A DNA stretch of 57,423 nt from an uncultured Granulosicoccaceae bacterium. GTDB lineage: Bacteria; Pseudomonadota; Gammaproteobacteria; Granulosicoccales; Granulosicoccaceae. Of this stretch, positions 38,808-48,169 are shown piece by piece. The notes beneath the pieces were generated by a model that saw only the letters and a program-made list of their open reading frames with translations, ran no database searches and was not told the DNA's origin. The stretch covers positions 1 through 57,423 of the forward strand of contig CALHOU010000112.1 in assembly GCA_938035945.1 (NCBI GenBank). The letters run 5' to 3'. Position numbers and translations under genes: made by a program. Numbering within the stretch: position 1 is the first letter of the stretch; every line of letters starts with the position of its first letter.

Positions 38808-39434
38808 ATGCGACTCATACTCTCAATATTGGTTTTTGGATTAGTTCTGTGCTCGCCTGTACAGGCGGCAAAAGTGCTGGTAATTGGCGACAGTATCAGT
38901 GCAGCCTACGGTTTGGATGAGTCTGATGGTTGGGTGTCCCTGGCACAGAAAGAGCTCAGCTTGACCCATCCCGACATTGAAATGATCAACGCCAGTATTT
39001 CAGGTGATACTACCGAAGGTGCATTGCGTCGATTACCTGCCGCGCTAGAACGCTTCAAGCCAGACGTATTAATCATTGAACTCGGTGGTAACGATGGACT
39101 GCGCGGCTACCCGTTGAAAAAAATTCGAGAAAACTTGATCACCCTGGCCAAGCTAGGTCAGGACGCGCAAGCTCACGTGCTTATACTAGGAATGCGTATT
39201 CCGTCTAACTACGGCCCAGCTTACACAGAGAAATTTGCCCAAACATTTGTTGATGCCGCGGCACAAAGCGATGCGGAACTTGTGCCGTTCTTTTTAGAAC
39301 CGATTGCCCTGGACACTGTCTACTTTCAACCTGACGGTATTCACCCAACGGCAGATGCTCAGCCCTTGCTACTCCAACCAGTGCTAGACAAACTGGTGCC
39401 GATGCTGGATGCGTTGGTTGAAACCGTTCAGTAA
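38808..39434 (+). CDS. tesA: arylesterase / acyl-CoA thioesterase I-like (TesA)
   Basis: 208 residues. Signal peptide about 1-20 (hydrophobic, ending QAA), then SGNH esterase: GDSISAAYGL with Ser29, the Gly and ELGGNDGLRG blocks, and QPDGIHPTADAQ supplying the catalytic Asp and His. TesA is a periplasmic lysophospholipase/thioesterase. It diverges from the YbbA-like ATPase gene, the arrangement also found in E. coli. Confidence 0.95.
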   Translation: MRLILSILVFGLVLCSPVQAAKVLVIGDSISAAYGLDESDGWVSLAQKELSLTHPDIEMINASISGDTTEGALRRLPAALERFKPDVLIIELGGNDGLRGYPLKKIRENLITLAKLGQDAQAHVLILGMRIPSNYGPAYTEKFAQTFVDAAAQSDAELVPFFLEPIALDTVYFQPDGIHPTADAQPLLLQPVLDKLVPMLDALVETVQ

Positions 39435-39454
39435 AATTGCGTTAGAGAGCCAAC

Positions 39455-40663
39455 ATGCCAAATCGTCAGAAAATTGAATTCCCAGGCTCTAGCGGCCTAA
39501 CGCTAGCAGGCTTGCTAGAAACACCGGATGCGCCACCGTTAGCAACCGCCTTAATTGCACATTGCTTTACTTGCGGTAAAGACATAGCGGCAGCTAGTCG
39601 CATTGCGCGTTCATTGGTTAAACACGGCTATGCCGTTATGCGATTTGACTTCACCGGGCTGGGTAATAGCGACGGTGACTTTGCGAATACCAACTTTTCT
39701 TCAAACGTACAAGACTTGATTGCAGCGGCTGACTTTCTGCGCTCGAAAAATTTAGCGCCCTCAATATTAATTGGTCACAGCTTGGGCGGCACGGCCGTTT
39801 TAAATGCAGCCGGTTCAATTCCCGAATCACTTGGTGTTGTGACTATTGGTTCGCCAGCCGATGCACAACATGTATCACATCAATTTGCCTGTGATATCGA
39901 TACCATCAACGCCGAAGGGGAAGCGCAGGTAAACCTTGCTGGTCGTGCGTTCACGATCAAAAAACAATTCCTGGACGATATCAATAACACCTCCGTTGAT
40001 CACATAGCGAAAATGAAGAAAGACTTGCTGGTGCTACACTCGCCCACCGATGAAACGGTGTCGGTTAGAGAGGCCGAACGAATCTACAAAGCCGCACATC
40101 ACCCAAAAAGTTTTGTCAGTCTTGATAACGCCAATCATCTGCTTACGCGTGCGCAAGATGCAGAGTATGTTGCAAACTTGATTTCATCTTGGTCGTCGCG
40201 ATTTTTACCTGACGAAGATGAGCCTCGGCCTGAGGTGGCTAAAGGTGAACTACACGTTAGTGAGCGCGATCATAAATTCACGATTGATGTTTTCAGCGAT
40301 TCCCATCACTGGCGCGCCGATGAACCAACCAGCGTCGGCGGTAACAATACAGGCCCAGACCCTTACGAGCATCTATTGGCAGCCGTAGGCAGTTGCACTG
40401 CAATGACAGTGCGTATGTATGCATCGAGAAAAAAATGGCCAGTAGACGATGTGACCATAACCTTGCGCCATGGTCGCGAACACAAAACCGATTGCGAAGG
40501 CTGCGATGAAACGCCGATGAAATTGGATATTATCGAACGCGATATAGAAATTATTGGCGACTTAACCGACGATCAACGTGCGCGATTACTGCAAATCGCC
40601 GATAAATGCCCGGTACACAAAACACTGACCGGCGAATTGGAAATCAGAACCAACGCGGTTTAA
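39455..40663 (+). CDS. alpha/beta hydrolase - OsmC fusion protein
   Basis: 402 residues in two domains. The N-terminal alpha/beta hydrolase (about 1-255) has FTCGKD near residue 40 and GHSLGG at 107-112 (nucleophile Ser109). The C-terminal OsmC-like domain (about 262-402) has conserved cysteines Cys314 (SCTAMTV) and Cys375 (DKCPVHK), the pair used for hydroperoxide reduction. This fused architecture occurs in diverse proteobacteria. A possible role is detoxification of an organic peroxide or ester; not shown. It follows tesA by 20 bases on the same strand. Confidence 0.92.
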   Translation: MPNRQKIEFPGSSGLTLAGLLETPDAPPLATALIAHCFTCGKDIAAASRIARSLVKHGYAVMRFDFTGLGNSDGDFANTNFSSNVQDLIAAADFLRSKNLAPSILIGHSLGGTAVLNAAGSIPESLGVVTIGSPADAQHVSHQFACDIDTINAEGEAQVNLAGRAFTIKKQFLDDINNTSVDHIAKMKKDLLVLHSPTDETVSVREAERIYKAAHHPKSFVSLDNANHLLTRAQDAEYVANLISSWSSRFLPDEDEPRPEVAKGELHVSERDHKFTIDVFSDSHHWRADEPTSVGGNNTGPDPYEHLLAAVGSCTAMTVRMYASRKKWPVDDVTITLRHGREHKTDCEGCDETPMKLDIIERDIEIIGDLTDDQRARLLQIADKCPVHKTLTGELEIRTNAV

Positions 40664-40665
40664 TG

Positions 40666-41559
40666 CTAGCCGTACAAGCGCTCTTCTAACGAGCGCCCTT
40701 TAATTAAGTGGCGATATTTCCAGCCATTTTTAGCCAGCAATGCCAATAAGGCTTGATCGACCGCGTGGCCTTCGGTTTGACGAATCAGATAATCACCTTG
40801 CGCTTGGCGGTGTACATTAAGCACGCCGGTAAGCTTTGCACACTCGCGTAAGAACTGCTCTTCAGGCACCGATGGCAAACTAATGGTTAGATAACCATCA
40901 TCCGTGTTTGTTTTGATTGGGCCAGCTTCAACCAACTTTCCTTCACTTAGATAAACTACCGTGCTGCACAGTTTCTCCAGTTCATCCAGATTGTGCGAGC
41001 TAATAAGGAACGTTGCATTCGAAGATTCGCTACGAATCAAGTCTCTTATAATTTTAACGTTCGGAGGGTCAATGCCCGCCGTGGGCTCATCAAGTAGAAC
41101 CAATTCGGGACTACCGATTAAGGCTTGTGCAATGGATACTCGCTTGCGCATGCCGTGACTAAGCTCACCCGGTTTTTTTACACCCGCATCGGCAAGCAGA
41201 ACAGTTTCCAGCACCCGACTCACTTCCTTCTTCGCAGCATCACCACTAAAGCCTTGCAACTTCGCAAACAATCCTAATTGCCGTTGAATTGAAAACCGAG
41301 GATCGAGATGCGCATCTTGCGGAAGAGCAGCTAGTTTTCCAATCAATTCCCTACTACCAACTTTTTTACCCAGCAGTTCAGCTGAACCTGAACTTGGATG
41401 GATAAACCCGCACAACAAACTCAACAATGTGGTTTTACCTGCCCCATTAGGCCCAATGAGTGCAATTGGGTCTCCTGATTCTAAAGACAGATCAAGATTA
41501 TCCAGCGCCTTGATACTGCCATAGTTTTTACTTAAACCCGTCGTATTAATGATATTCAC
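40666..41559 (-). CDS. ABC-2-type exporter ATP-binding protein
   Basis: About 297 residues from GTG 41559, which is preceded by GGAGGT and overlaps the permease stop (GTGA). The frame continues to 41763 but that part has no ATPase homology. Walker A GPNGAGKTT at 36-44; the signature reads LSHGMRKRV, typical for ABC-2 exporters; Walker B VLLDEPTAGIDP. The C-terminal tail (about 225-297) is the usual extra domain. Last gene of the patatin-thioesterase-permease-ATPase operon. Substrate unknown. Confidence 0.92.
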   Translation of the reverse strand: MNIINTTGLSKNYGSIKALDNLDLSLESGDPIALIGPNGAGKTTLLSLLCGFIHPSSGSAELLGKKVGSRELIGKLAALPQDAHLDPRFSIQRQLGLFAKLQGFSGDAAKKEVSRVLETVLLADAGVKKPGELSHGMRKRVSIAQALIGSPELVLLDEPTAGIDPPNVKIIRDLIRSESSNATFLISSHNLDELEKLCSTVVYLSEGKLVEAGPIKTNTDDGYLTISLPSVPEEQFLRECAKLTGVLNVHRQAQGDYLIRQTEGHAVDQALLALLAKNGWKYRHLIKGRSLEERLYG

Positions 41560-42368
41560 AGATCGCACCTCCGTATAGCAATCCAGCCTAGCGTCAGCAA
41601 TACAACGGTATGCAGTAACGGAATGGGGGCAAGACTCAACGTATCCCAATGACCCAGCCGCACAAGCGAGCTTAGCTGCGAACCGGGCAACACCCAATTC
41701 AAAATGGGAATGGGGCCAAACTTGCCTTGCACGTAACCCAATAAAAACCACAGCACTATCCAACCAATGATGGCAAAGGCAGTGGCCTGCCTTGCCGTAC
41801 TTGCCAGAACTGATACCAGCGCCATCAAAGCAACATAGGGTAACAACACCAACGCAAGGTTGATCACAACAATCGGTGCTTCACTGATTGCGATCGAAAG
41901 CCCATCTGGTGCTTTAATAGCAATCAGTGCGAACACAGAACACAAAGTAATAAGAACAATAAACAGTTGTATTAAGTATTGCCCAAGGAATCTGCCAAAG
42001 AAAACTTGCGTACGGCTTGTGCGCAAGACCAAAAAGCGCATAGTGCCACGAGTTTTGTCGGACGCAATTTGATCGGCAGCTGAAATCATGGTGAAAAATG
42101 GCAATAGATAAAGTGCGAATATCCAATAGAGTGCCATTTCGTTTGATTCCCAATTGGCAAGTGTATTGGCACCAAAGCGTGCGAACAACGCGGCGAATAT
42201 AAGCCCGAAGTCATCGGATGACATGTACTGCGCAGCCGGTGCTATGACATAGGCCAGAAACACTATCCAGATCAGTGCAAACGCACAAATTGCCAACCAT
42301 CCACGGCTGGATAAAAACAGCCTCGCCCATTCATTAGCAGCAATACTAAACATTGACATCGGCGTCAC
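41556..42368 (-). CDS. ABC-2-type transporter permease
   Basis: 270 residues, six hydrophobic helices. The first helix is near residue 20; the DKTRGTMRFLVLRTSR segment (about 110) is a conserved ABC-2 cytoplasmic loop. The start is GTG 42368 (GGAG upstream) or ATG 42359, either overlapping the upstream thioesterase stop. Partner of the ATPase encoded next. Confidence 0.9.
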   Translation of the reverse strand: MTPMSMFSIAANEWARLFLSSRGWLAICAFALIWIVFLAYVIAPAAQYMSSDDFGLIFAALFARFGANTLANWESNEMALYWIFALYLLPFFTMISAADQIASDKTRGTMRFLVLRTSRTQVFFGRFLGQYLIQLFIVLITLCSVFALIAIKAPDGLSIAISEAPIVVINLALVLLPYVALMALVSVLASTARQATAFAIIGWIVLWFLLGYVQGKFGPIPILNWVLPGSQLSSLVRLGHWDTLSLAPIPLLHTVVLLTLGWIAIRRCDL

Positions 42369-42894
42369 TTAGCTCCATGTTCATTTGGCGATTGGATTCT
42401 ACCCAGGTTGCTATCCAATCCGGCAACTGCGGCGATTCGGTTTCGATATTTAAAAATTCAAGCAATTGTGCAGGCGTTACCTTACCGCCTTTTTTTGCCA
42501 AGAAGCGAGCATCGACTACTGCACGCGCAATCAACTTGTCTTTGGCCATATAGATTTGTTCAAGATAAATTGAACGCTCATCCCAGCCAGCAACTCGCGT
42601 GCGAATGGTAAATCGCTGAAACAGTGTGAGTGAACGCTTAAAACGAATAGTTTCCGCTGCAAGCACTGGGTACCAGCCCTCTTTCCTGATGGCGCTAAAT
42701 GCACCGCTGCGTAACAACAAATCAGTTCGCCCCAAATCCATCAAAGTTAGGTACACACCGTTGTTCATGTGTAACAGCGCATCAAGATCGTTTGGCCAAA
42801 CACGAAAATGCGTGTCCACAGGCCCCAACATTGTGCAGCGAGAACGACGCGATTGCGTCAGGATTAGCCAGATCAGCCGGAAATATAACTTCAT
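42346..42894 (-). CDS. hotdog-fold acyl-CoA thioesterase family protein
   Basis: 182 residues. The N-terminal 20 residues are hydrophobic and basic (about residues 4-14). The hotdog core has RVWPNDLDALLHMNNGVYLT with its Asp, followed by the FQRFTIRTRVAGWDERSIYL strand. Family members hydrolyse thioesters of acyl-CoA. It overlaps the patatin stop by four bases (42891-42894) and the permease start, so it is translationally coupled. Substrate unknown. Confidence 0.9.
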   Translation of the reverse strand: MKLYFRLIWLILTQSRRSRCTMLGPVDTHFRVWPNDLDALLHMNNGVYLTLMDLGRTDLLLRSGAFSAIRKEGWYPVLAAETIRFKRSLTLFQRFTIRTRVAGWDERSIYLEQIYMAKDKLIARAVVDARFLAKKGGKVTPAQLLEFLNIETESPQLPDWIATWVESNRQMNMELSDADVNV

Positions 42895-43862
42895 GTAGTC
42901 ACGGATTCATGCAGTGAATCCGAGAGTGTACGCAAGTTTTTTTTATTCTGCTTAGGCAACCAAGCTTGCAACAATTCAACACTTTGTTGACCCTTTTCGA
43001 GGCCTAATTCGTAGTCCTCGATTATCGCCGCTGAGCGACTACCAAACGCATGACTTTGCAGCGACGCGTTAGGTGCGATGTTGAGTATTCGCACGCCAGG
43101 CGGTGGATTGTTAATCGCCGCTATTGCGCGAGCATAGGCTTTTTCGTGCGCATCGAGCATTTGCAAAAGAGAGGTTGGTAATGCCCGTCGCAGGGGCAGT
43201 GCGTCTATGCGTTGGCGCCAGCTCGATTGCTGCGTGTCTTTACTGACCGTACGGATAACGATGATGTGCTTTGCACCCAATTCAATGGCTTTGAGCACTG
43301 GCAATGGGTCGCCCACACCGCCATCGACTAACTGCTGTTGGTTTACGTTCACCGGTGACTTGTATAAAAACGGAACCGCGCTTGATGCCTTTAAATAAGT
43401 AATAACCGTCTGTTTGTCGGGTTCTAGATACACAGGCTGCATGTTGTCGCGGTCGGTAGCCACAAAAAACAGTTTTCTGTGTTTTTGCACTTGAGAAATT
43501 TGTTGATAAGGCAACCGGTACTCAGCATCGAACACCGTGGTATCGAAATATTGATCCAGATCGATAACACTGCGTGAGCCCAACCACCGATAAGGTACAA
43601 AAAAGCCTGGCGCTGCCGTCAGCTCTGAAATGGCCCGTTTCGCATAACCTTGTTCACCAATAAAATAACTCAAAAGGTTTTGTGCACCAGCTGACACCCC
43701 AAGGCCAATCTGGAACGGATTAAAATGCTGGTCCAAAAACGCATCTAGCACACCGGCGGTAAAAATGCCGCGTTGCCCGCCACCCTCTGCAACCACGGCC
43801 ACTCCCGAGCGAGGTTGACTCGCTTCGTGGGCATCTGCTTGTGAGTAGTTGTCTTCGTTCAT
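42891..43862 (-). CDS. patatin-like phospholipase family protein
   Basis: 323 residues. Oxyanion-hole motif GGGQRG at 27-32, nucleophile elbow GVSAG with Ser57, and the catalytic Asp in DGG (180-182), so the Ser-Asp dyad is intact. Homologous to YjjU/RssA-type bacterial patatins, which cleave phospholipids or lysophospholipids. No signal peptide seen. First gene of the overlapping operon with thioesterase and ABC-2 exporter. Likely cytoplasmic or membrane-bound. Confidence 0.93.
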   Translation of the reverse strand: MNEDNYSQADAHEASQPRSGVAVVAEGGGQRGIFTAGVLDAFLDQHFNPFQIGLGVSAGAQNLLSYFIGEQGYAKRAISELTAAPGFFVPYRWLGSRSVIDLDQYFDTTVFDAEYRLPYQQISQVQKHRKLFFVATDRDNMQPVYLEPDKQTVITYLKASSAVPFLYKSPVNVNQQQLVDGGVGDPLPVLKAIELGAKHIIVIRTVSKDTQQSSWRQRIDALPLRRALPTSLLQMLDAHEKAYARAIAAINNPPPGVRILNIAPNASLQSHAFGSRSAAIIEDYELGLEKGQQSVELLQAWLPKQNKKNLRTLSDSLHESVTT

Positions 43863-44098
43863 TGTTCATTCTTCATTGCGGCAAGTGATGCGCAAGTGCA
43901 GCGCTCACTAATGTATAAGTGACTAAATCGCTTAAATAAAGATACCAATTGCACCTTTTTTTGCGAATAGCCAAAAAGGCTACTGGTTCAAAGCTTGGCA
44001 ATTATTATCTGCCACCGCTAAAGCTCCCAGGCCGAATTGTGAGCCTTTCATCAAAGCCTTCTGCTTGTGTTGTTTAGCATGATCACAAGGAGAAACTG

Positions 44099-44842
44099 AT
44101 GATGATTCAGCAATACGTAAAGCTTATCCTGGCAGCCACCTTAATGGGTAGCTTCAGCGCACAGGCACAAGCAAATAGCTGCGGTGAGCTCTCGCCACTG
44201 TACGAAAAAATCGGTGATGAGTACGCCCAACTTAACTACTCGTCAGCCGACGCGGCTGGTGCAGGCAAGCTTAGTAAAGAGAGTTTAATCGAATTGTTCG
44301 ATACAACTGAATTGCGCTCTGGCAATGGTGTGCGTTATCGCTGCTTCGGATCAGATAGTGCCCGCAGAAACAACCCCATCAAATTCGCGCTGGAAGATAT
44401 TGTTCGCGTGGAAACTGCCAGAGGCAATGTGCAACTTACGGCCTGGGAAGAATCGCGTAGAAAGGTAAAGTCGGCTGTAATCGATTTGCCGAATGCATCT
44501 GAGTGGGTGTCAAGTTCACGAAACGAATTCAGCACAACCACCTTAATGCGACGTAGGAACGGACTTATCAATGAACTATTTGATGCTAGCTCGCGAGATG
44601 ATTACTCAAAGTTCTTTCCGTTGAATCTACGTGAAGTTAGCGCACTTAGTGAGATTGAAAGTGAAGGATTCACCGAGCGACTTGATCGAATGGACTATGA
44701 TGCAAATCCGAGAAACGTAGGCTATCACCTAGCAGAAATCGCTACCAAAATTAAACGCACCGACAGCGGGTTGCAGTTAACCCAAATCATTTACATTAAC
44801 GGCCGAACTGCTGAATGGGTAACTTGGGAAATTGACGGTTAA
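44099..44842 (+). CDS. exported protein of unknown function
   Basis: 247 residues. A clear signal peptide (1-26, Ala-rich, cleavage after QANS or AQA). The mature part is about 220 residues, beta/alpha mixed, with two cysteines (in ANSCGEL and YRCFGSD) that could form a disulfide. A good ribosome site, AAGGAGA, precedes ATG 44099. I do not recognise the family. It overlaps convergent DUF899 by four bases (44839-44842) and is alone upstream of a 236-base gap; nothing points to a pathway. Confidence 0.8.
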   Translation: MMIQQYVKLILAATLMGSFSAQAQANSCGELSPLYEKIGDEYAQLNYSSADAAGAGKLSKESLIELFDTTELRSGNGVRYRCFGSDSARRNNPIKFALEDIVRVETARGNVQLTAWEESRRKVKSAVIDLPNASEWVSSSRNEFSTTTLMRRRNGLINELFDASSRDDYSKFFPLNLREVSALSEIESEGFTERLDRMDYDANPRNVGYHLAEIATKIKRTDSGLQLTQIIYINGRTAEWVTWEIDG

Positions 44843-45507
44843 CTGGATTCGTAAGAATCATGTAAACGCCACCATTGATACGGCGCGGACTGTGCAGTCC
44901 CCGCCGGCGAGTCTTCCCAGGACTCTTGCCGCCCCAGTGGTGTTAAATCAAGATAAGACCAGTTACTCCCTAACGCTTCTACACCACGCCCACTGGTAAA
45001 GTAAGTTCTGTAGATCTCATTATCTTCCTGAATAAATACGTTCAAGCCAAAGCCGTCGGTCACGCCAAAATCGTTATTGAAAGTTGCCGTGGTTGTAGCC
45101 CACGTATATTGCCAATCCATGCGTTGCTGAAAAGCGGCAATTTCCTCTTGTGGTGCGGTCGCGACGATGACAAAACTGGTATCGCGTGCATGTAAATGCG
45201 CTAAATGCCCAAGGTTGTCGATCACCATACAACAACCAGAGCATGGATTTTCATCGCCAGGTTTAAACATATGGTGATAAACGATGAGCTGCTTACGCCC
45301 CGCAAACAGTTGTGCCAAGCTAACCCATTCACCGCTTAATTCAAATTGATAGGCCGATGTCACTTTCTGCCACGGCATGCGCCGACGCATAGCTGCAATC
45401 CGATCGTGTTCAGCCGTCAGGGCTTTTTCAGCTAACAACAATTCCTGCCGAGCTTTTTGCCACTCATCGGCATCAACTATCAGTTGGTTGTTAACTGTTT
45501 TACTCAT
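44839..45507 (-). CDS. DUF899 family thioredoxin-like protein
   Basis: 222 residues. DUF899 signature: the RRRMPWQKV segment, the FELSGEWVSLAQLFAGRKQLIVYHHMF strand-helix unit, GDENPCSGCCMVIDNLGHLAHLHARDTSFV and the C-terminal SWSYL-type ending. The CSGCC cysteines are candidate redox residues. Start ATG 45507 overlaps the lysS stop (TAATG), so it is cotranscribed with lysS. Function unknown; an oxidoreductase is inferred from the fold. Confidence 0.9.
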   Translation of the reverse strand: MSKTVNNQLIVDADEWQKARQELLLAEKALTAEHDRIAAMRRRMPWQKVTSAYQFELSGEWVSLAQLFAGRKQLIVYHHMFKPGDENPCSGCCMVIDNLGHLAHLHARDTSFVIVATAPQEEIAAFQQRMDWQYTWATTTATFNNDFGVTDGFGLNVFIQEDNEIYRTYFTSGRGVEALGSNWSYLDLTPLGRQESWEDSPAGTAQSAPYQWWRLHDSYESS

Positions 45508-46997
45508 TACTTCTCCGGACGCATGTGCGGAAACAAAACCACATCGCGAATGGTTGGTGATGCGGTTAACAACATCACCAAGCGATCAATACCAATACCC
45601 TCACCAGCTGTTGGTGGCATACCGTATTCCAATGCGCGAACGTAATCCGCATCGTAGTGCATGGCTTCTTCGTCGCCTGCATCTTTATCTGCGACTTGCG
45701 CTTTAAATCGCTCAGCTTGATCTTCCGCATCGTTAAGCTCAGAAAAACCATTCGCCAATTCTCGGCCACCCACAAATAACTCAAACCGATCTGTGACCGA
45801 CGGATCATCATCATTGCGTCGTGATAGCGGCGAGACTTCTGTTGGGTACAAGGTAATAAAGGTGGGGTCGTGCAGCTTCTCTTCTACAGTGGCTTCAAAA
45901 ATTTCAGTTTGAATTTTGCCAATGCCCCAGGTTGGCTTCACATCAATGTGTAATGACTTGGCGATGGCAGTTGCCTTTTCAATATCAGCCAGCTCTGCAG
46001 CTGAGATGGAATCGTTGTATTGCAAAATGGAGTCAAACAAACTCAAACGCGTAAATGGCTTCGCAAAATCGAAAGTACCGTCACCATCTTCGGTTGGAAT
46101 GTTCATATTGCCAACCACGTTTTCAGCCAGTCCGCGAAACATCTCTTCAGTGATATCCATCAAGTGCTCGTAAGTGGCGTAGGCCTGATAGAACTCAAGC
46201 ATGGTGAATTCAGGGTTGTGCCGTGTGCTTAAACCTTCATTGCGAAAATTGCGATTAATTTCAAACACACGCTCAAAACCACCCACGACCAAGCGCTTTA
46301 AGTAGAGCTCTGGCGCTATGCGTAAAAACAATTCCATGTCTAATGCGTTGTGGTGGGTGGTAAACGGCCGAGCCGCGGCACCACCTGGAATCACCTGCAT
46401 CATGGGTGTTTCAACTTCCAAAAACTCACGCTCAATCAGAAATTGCCTGATGTAGGCAATAACAGCGCTGCGCATACGGAACGTTGCACGCGTATCTTCA
46501 TTCATGATCAAATCAACATAGCGCTGACGGTAGCGCGTTTCCTGATCGTTTAAACCATGAAACTTCTCCGGCAAAGGCCGCAAAGATTTGGTTAGCAATT
46601 GCATATTGCCAACCTTGACACTTAGTTCACCGGTTTTTGTGATGAACAAGGTACCCTCGGCCGCAACAATATCACCAATATCCCAGGTTTTAAAATCAGC
46701 ATAAGCTTCTTCACCGACTTGCTCACGTTGCACAAACAACTGAATGTTGCCGGTGACATCGCGCAAGCCTGCAAAGCTTGCCTTACCCATAACGCGTCGT
46801 GACATCATGCGCCCGGCAATACTGACGGCGACACCTTGTTCGGCCAGGGCTTCTTTTTCAATGCTACCGAATTCACTGTGCAACTGAGCTGCTTTGTGTT
46901 TCGGCTCATACTGATTAGGAAAGGCATTACCTTGTTCACGCATCGCGTTAAGCTTTTCGCGGCGTTGGGCAATTAATTGATTCTCGTCTTCGCTCAT
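45507..46997 (-). CDS. lysS: lysine--tRNA ligase, class II
   Basis: 496 residues. An OB-fold anticodon-binding domain (about 60-150), then the class II catalytic domain with motif 1 around [20 protein letters not shown], motif 2 [20 protein letters not shown] and the C-terminal motif 3 segment [13 protein letters not shown]. It charges tRNA-Lys. Follows prfB by 25 bases, as in E. coli, where lysS is also downstream of prfB. Confidence 0.98.
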   Translation of the reverse strand: MSEDENQLIAQRREKLNAMREQGNAFPNQYEPKHKAAQLHSEFGSIEKEALAEQGVAVSIAGRMMSRRVMGKASFAGLRDVTGNIQLFVQREQVGEEAYADFKTWDIGDIVAAEGTLFITKTGELSVKVGNMQLLTKSLRPLPEKFHGLNDQETRYRQRYVDLIMNEDTRATFRMRSAVIAYIRQFLIEREFLEVETPMMQVIPGGAAARPFTTHHNALDMELFLRIAPELYLKRLVVGGFERVFEINRNFRNEGLSTRHNPEFTMLEFYQAYATYEHLMDITEEMFRGLAENVVGNMNIPTEDGDGTFDFAKPFTRLSLFDSILQYNDSISAAELADIEKATAIAKSLHIDVKPTWGIGKIQTEIFEATVEEKLHDPTFITLYPTEVSPLSRRNDDDPSVTDRFELFVGGRELANGFSELNDAEDQAERFKAQVADKDAGDEEAMHYDADYVRALEYGMPPTAGEGIGIDRLVMLLTASPTIRDVVLFPHMRPEK

Positions 46998-47022
46998 GTT
47001 TGCTTCAACTTTTCCTAATATA

Positions 47023-48121
47023 TTAAAGGCCAGCTTTCAGGCTTTCTTTTAAAAATTGATTAATATCGCCATCAAGTACCGCTTGGGTATTGCTGGTTTC
47101 AATGTTGGTGCGTAAGTCTTTAATGCGTGATTGGTCCAATACATATGAACGAATTTGACTTCCCCAACCAATGTCCGATTTACCGTCTTCAACCGCTTGC
47201 TGATCGCCACTGCGTCTTTGCAATTCAGCTTCGTACAGTTTTGATTTCAACTGCTTCATGGCCGTGGCTTTGTTTTTATGCTGTGACCGGTCATTCTGAC
47301 ATTGAACAACAATACCCGATGGCGCATGCGTTATTCGCACAGCCGATTCGGTTCTGTTTACGTGCTGACCACCAGCGCCACTGGCACGGTACACATCGAT
47401 ACGTAAGTCCGCCGGATTGATATCGATATCAATGTCGTCATCGATTTCCGGCGATACGAAAACACCGGCAAAGGATGTGTGTCGGCGGCTACCAGAATCA
47501 AACGGGCTTTTTCTGACTAGCCTGTGCACACCCGTTTCGGTGCGCAGCCAACCGAATGCATATTCGCCTTCAAAACGAATGGTCGCCGATTTAATACCAG
47601 CAACATCGCCCGGAGAAACCTCAATGAGTTCGGTTTTGAAACCTTCGCGCTCACCCCAACGCAAAAACATACGCAAGAGCATTTCAGCCCAATCTTGGGC
47701 TTCAGTTCCACCACTGCCCGATTGAATATCGAGAAACGCATGGGCCGCATCGTTGTCGCCTGCAAACATGCGACGAAATTCCAAATCGGCCACGCGCTTT
47801 TCGAAACCGGCCAAATCATCAACCACAGAATTTAAGGTTTCCTCGTCGTTTTCCTCACGCGCCATTTCGAGTAAATCGGTGGCGTCACCCAAGCCTGAAT
47901 CGAGGGTGTCGAAGACATCGAGGGTGTCCTGCAAGGATGAGCGTTGTTGCCCTAGCTTTTGCGCGCGCTCTTGGTCGGCCCACACATCGGGATTTTCCAG
48001 CTCAAGCAGGATTTCTTCTAGCTGCTCTTTTTTGCCCTGATAGTCAAAGATACCCCCTGAGAGATTCGGCGCGCGCGCGAAGGTCCTCGATATGCTGGAC
48101 GTAAGGGTTGATCTCGATCAT
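47023..48121 (-). CDS. prfB: peptide chain release factor 2 (programmed +1 frameshift)
   Basis: The protein is made in two frames: 25 codons from ATG 48121 ([20 protein letters not shown]...) up to CTT at 48049-48047, then a +1 shift past the in-frame UGA (48046-48044), continuing at GAC 48045 for 340 codons to 47023, 365 residues in total as in E. coli RF2. The tripeptide anticodon SPF (in VRKSPFDSG) and the catalytic GGQ (SGAGGQHVN) are present. RF2 ends translation at UGA and UAA. Upstream of lysS; divergence from recJ is absent, both run minus. Confidence 0.97.
48043..48057 (-). other. prfB: prfB autoregulatory frameshift site
   Basis: Minus strand reads AGGGGGTATCTTTGAC: a Shine-Dalgarno-like AGGGGG three bases before CTT, then the slippery CTTT, the UGA stop and C. 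This is the conserved bacterial RF2 frameshift signal: when RF2 is scarce, ribosomes pause at UGA and slip +1, making more RF2. Confidence 0.97.
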
Positions 48122-48169
48122 GGGAAAAGCCGGTATATTTTACTAAGAACGGCCCTAAGTTTAGCTCAA

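Noticed and set aside
41560-41763. N-terminal 68 residues of the ABC-2 ATPase open frame
   Set aside because: No ATPase homology and it overlaps the permease gene; GTG 41559 with GGAGGT is a far better start.
47023-48121. prfB as a frameshifted pseudogene
   Set aside because: The shift lies exactly at the conserved RF2 signal (AGGGGG, CTTTGAC), so the frame change is functional.
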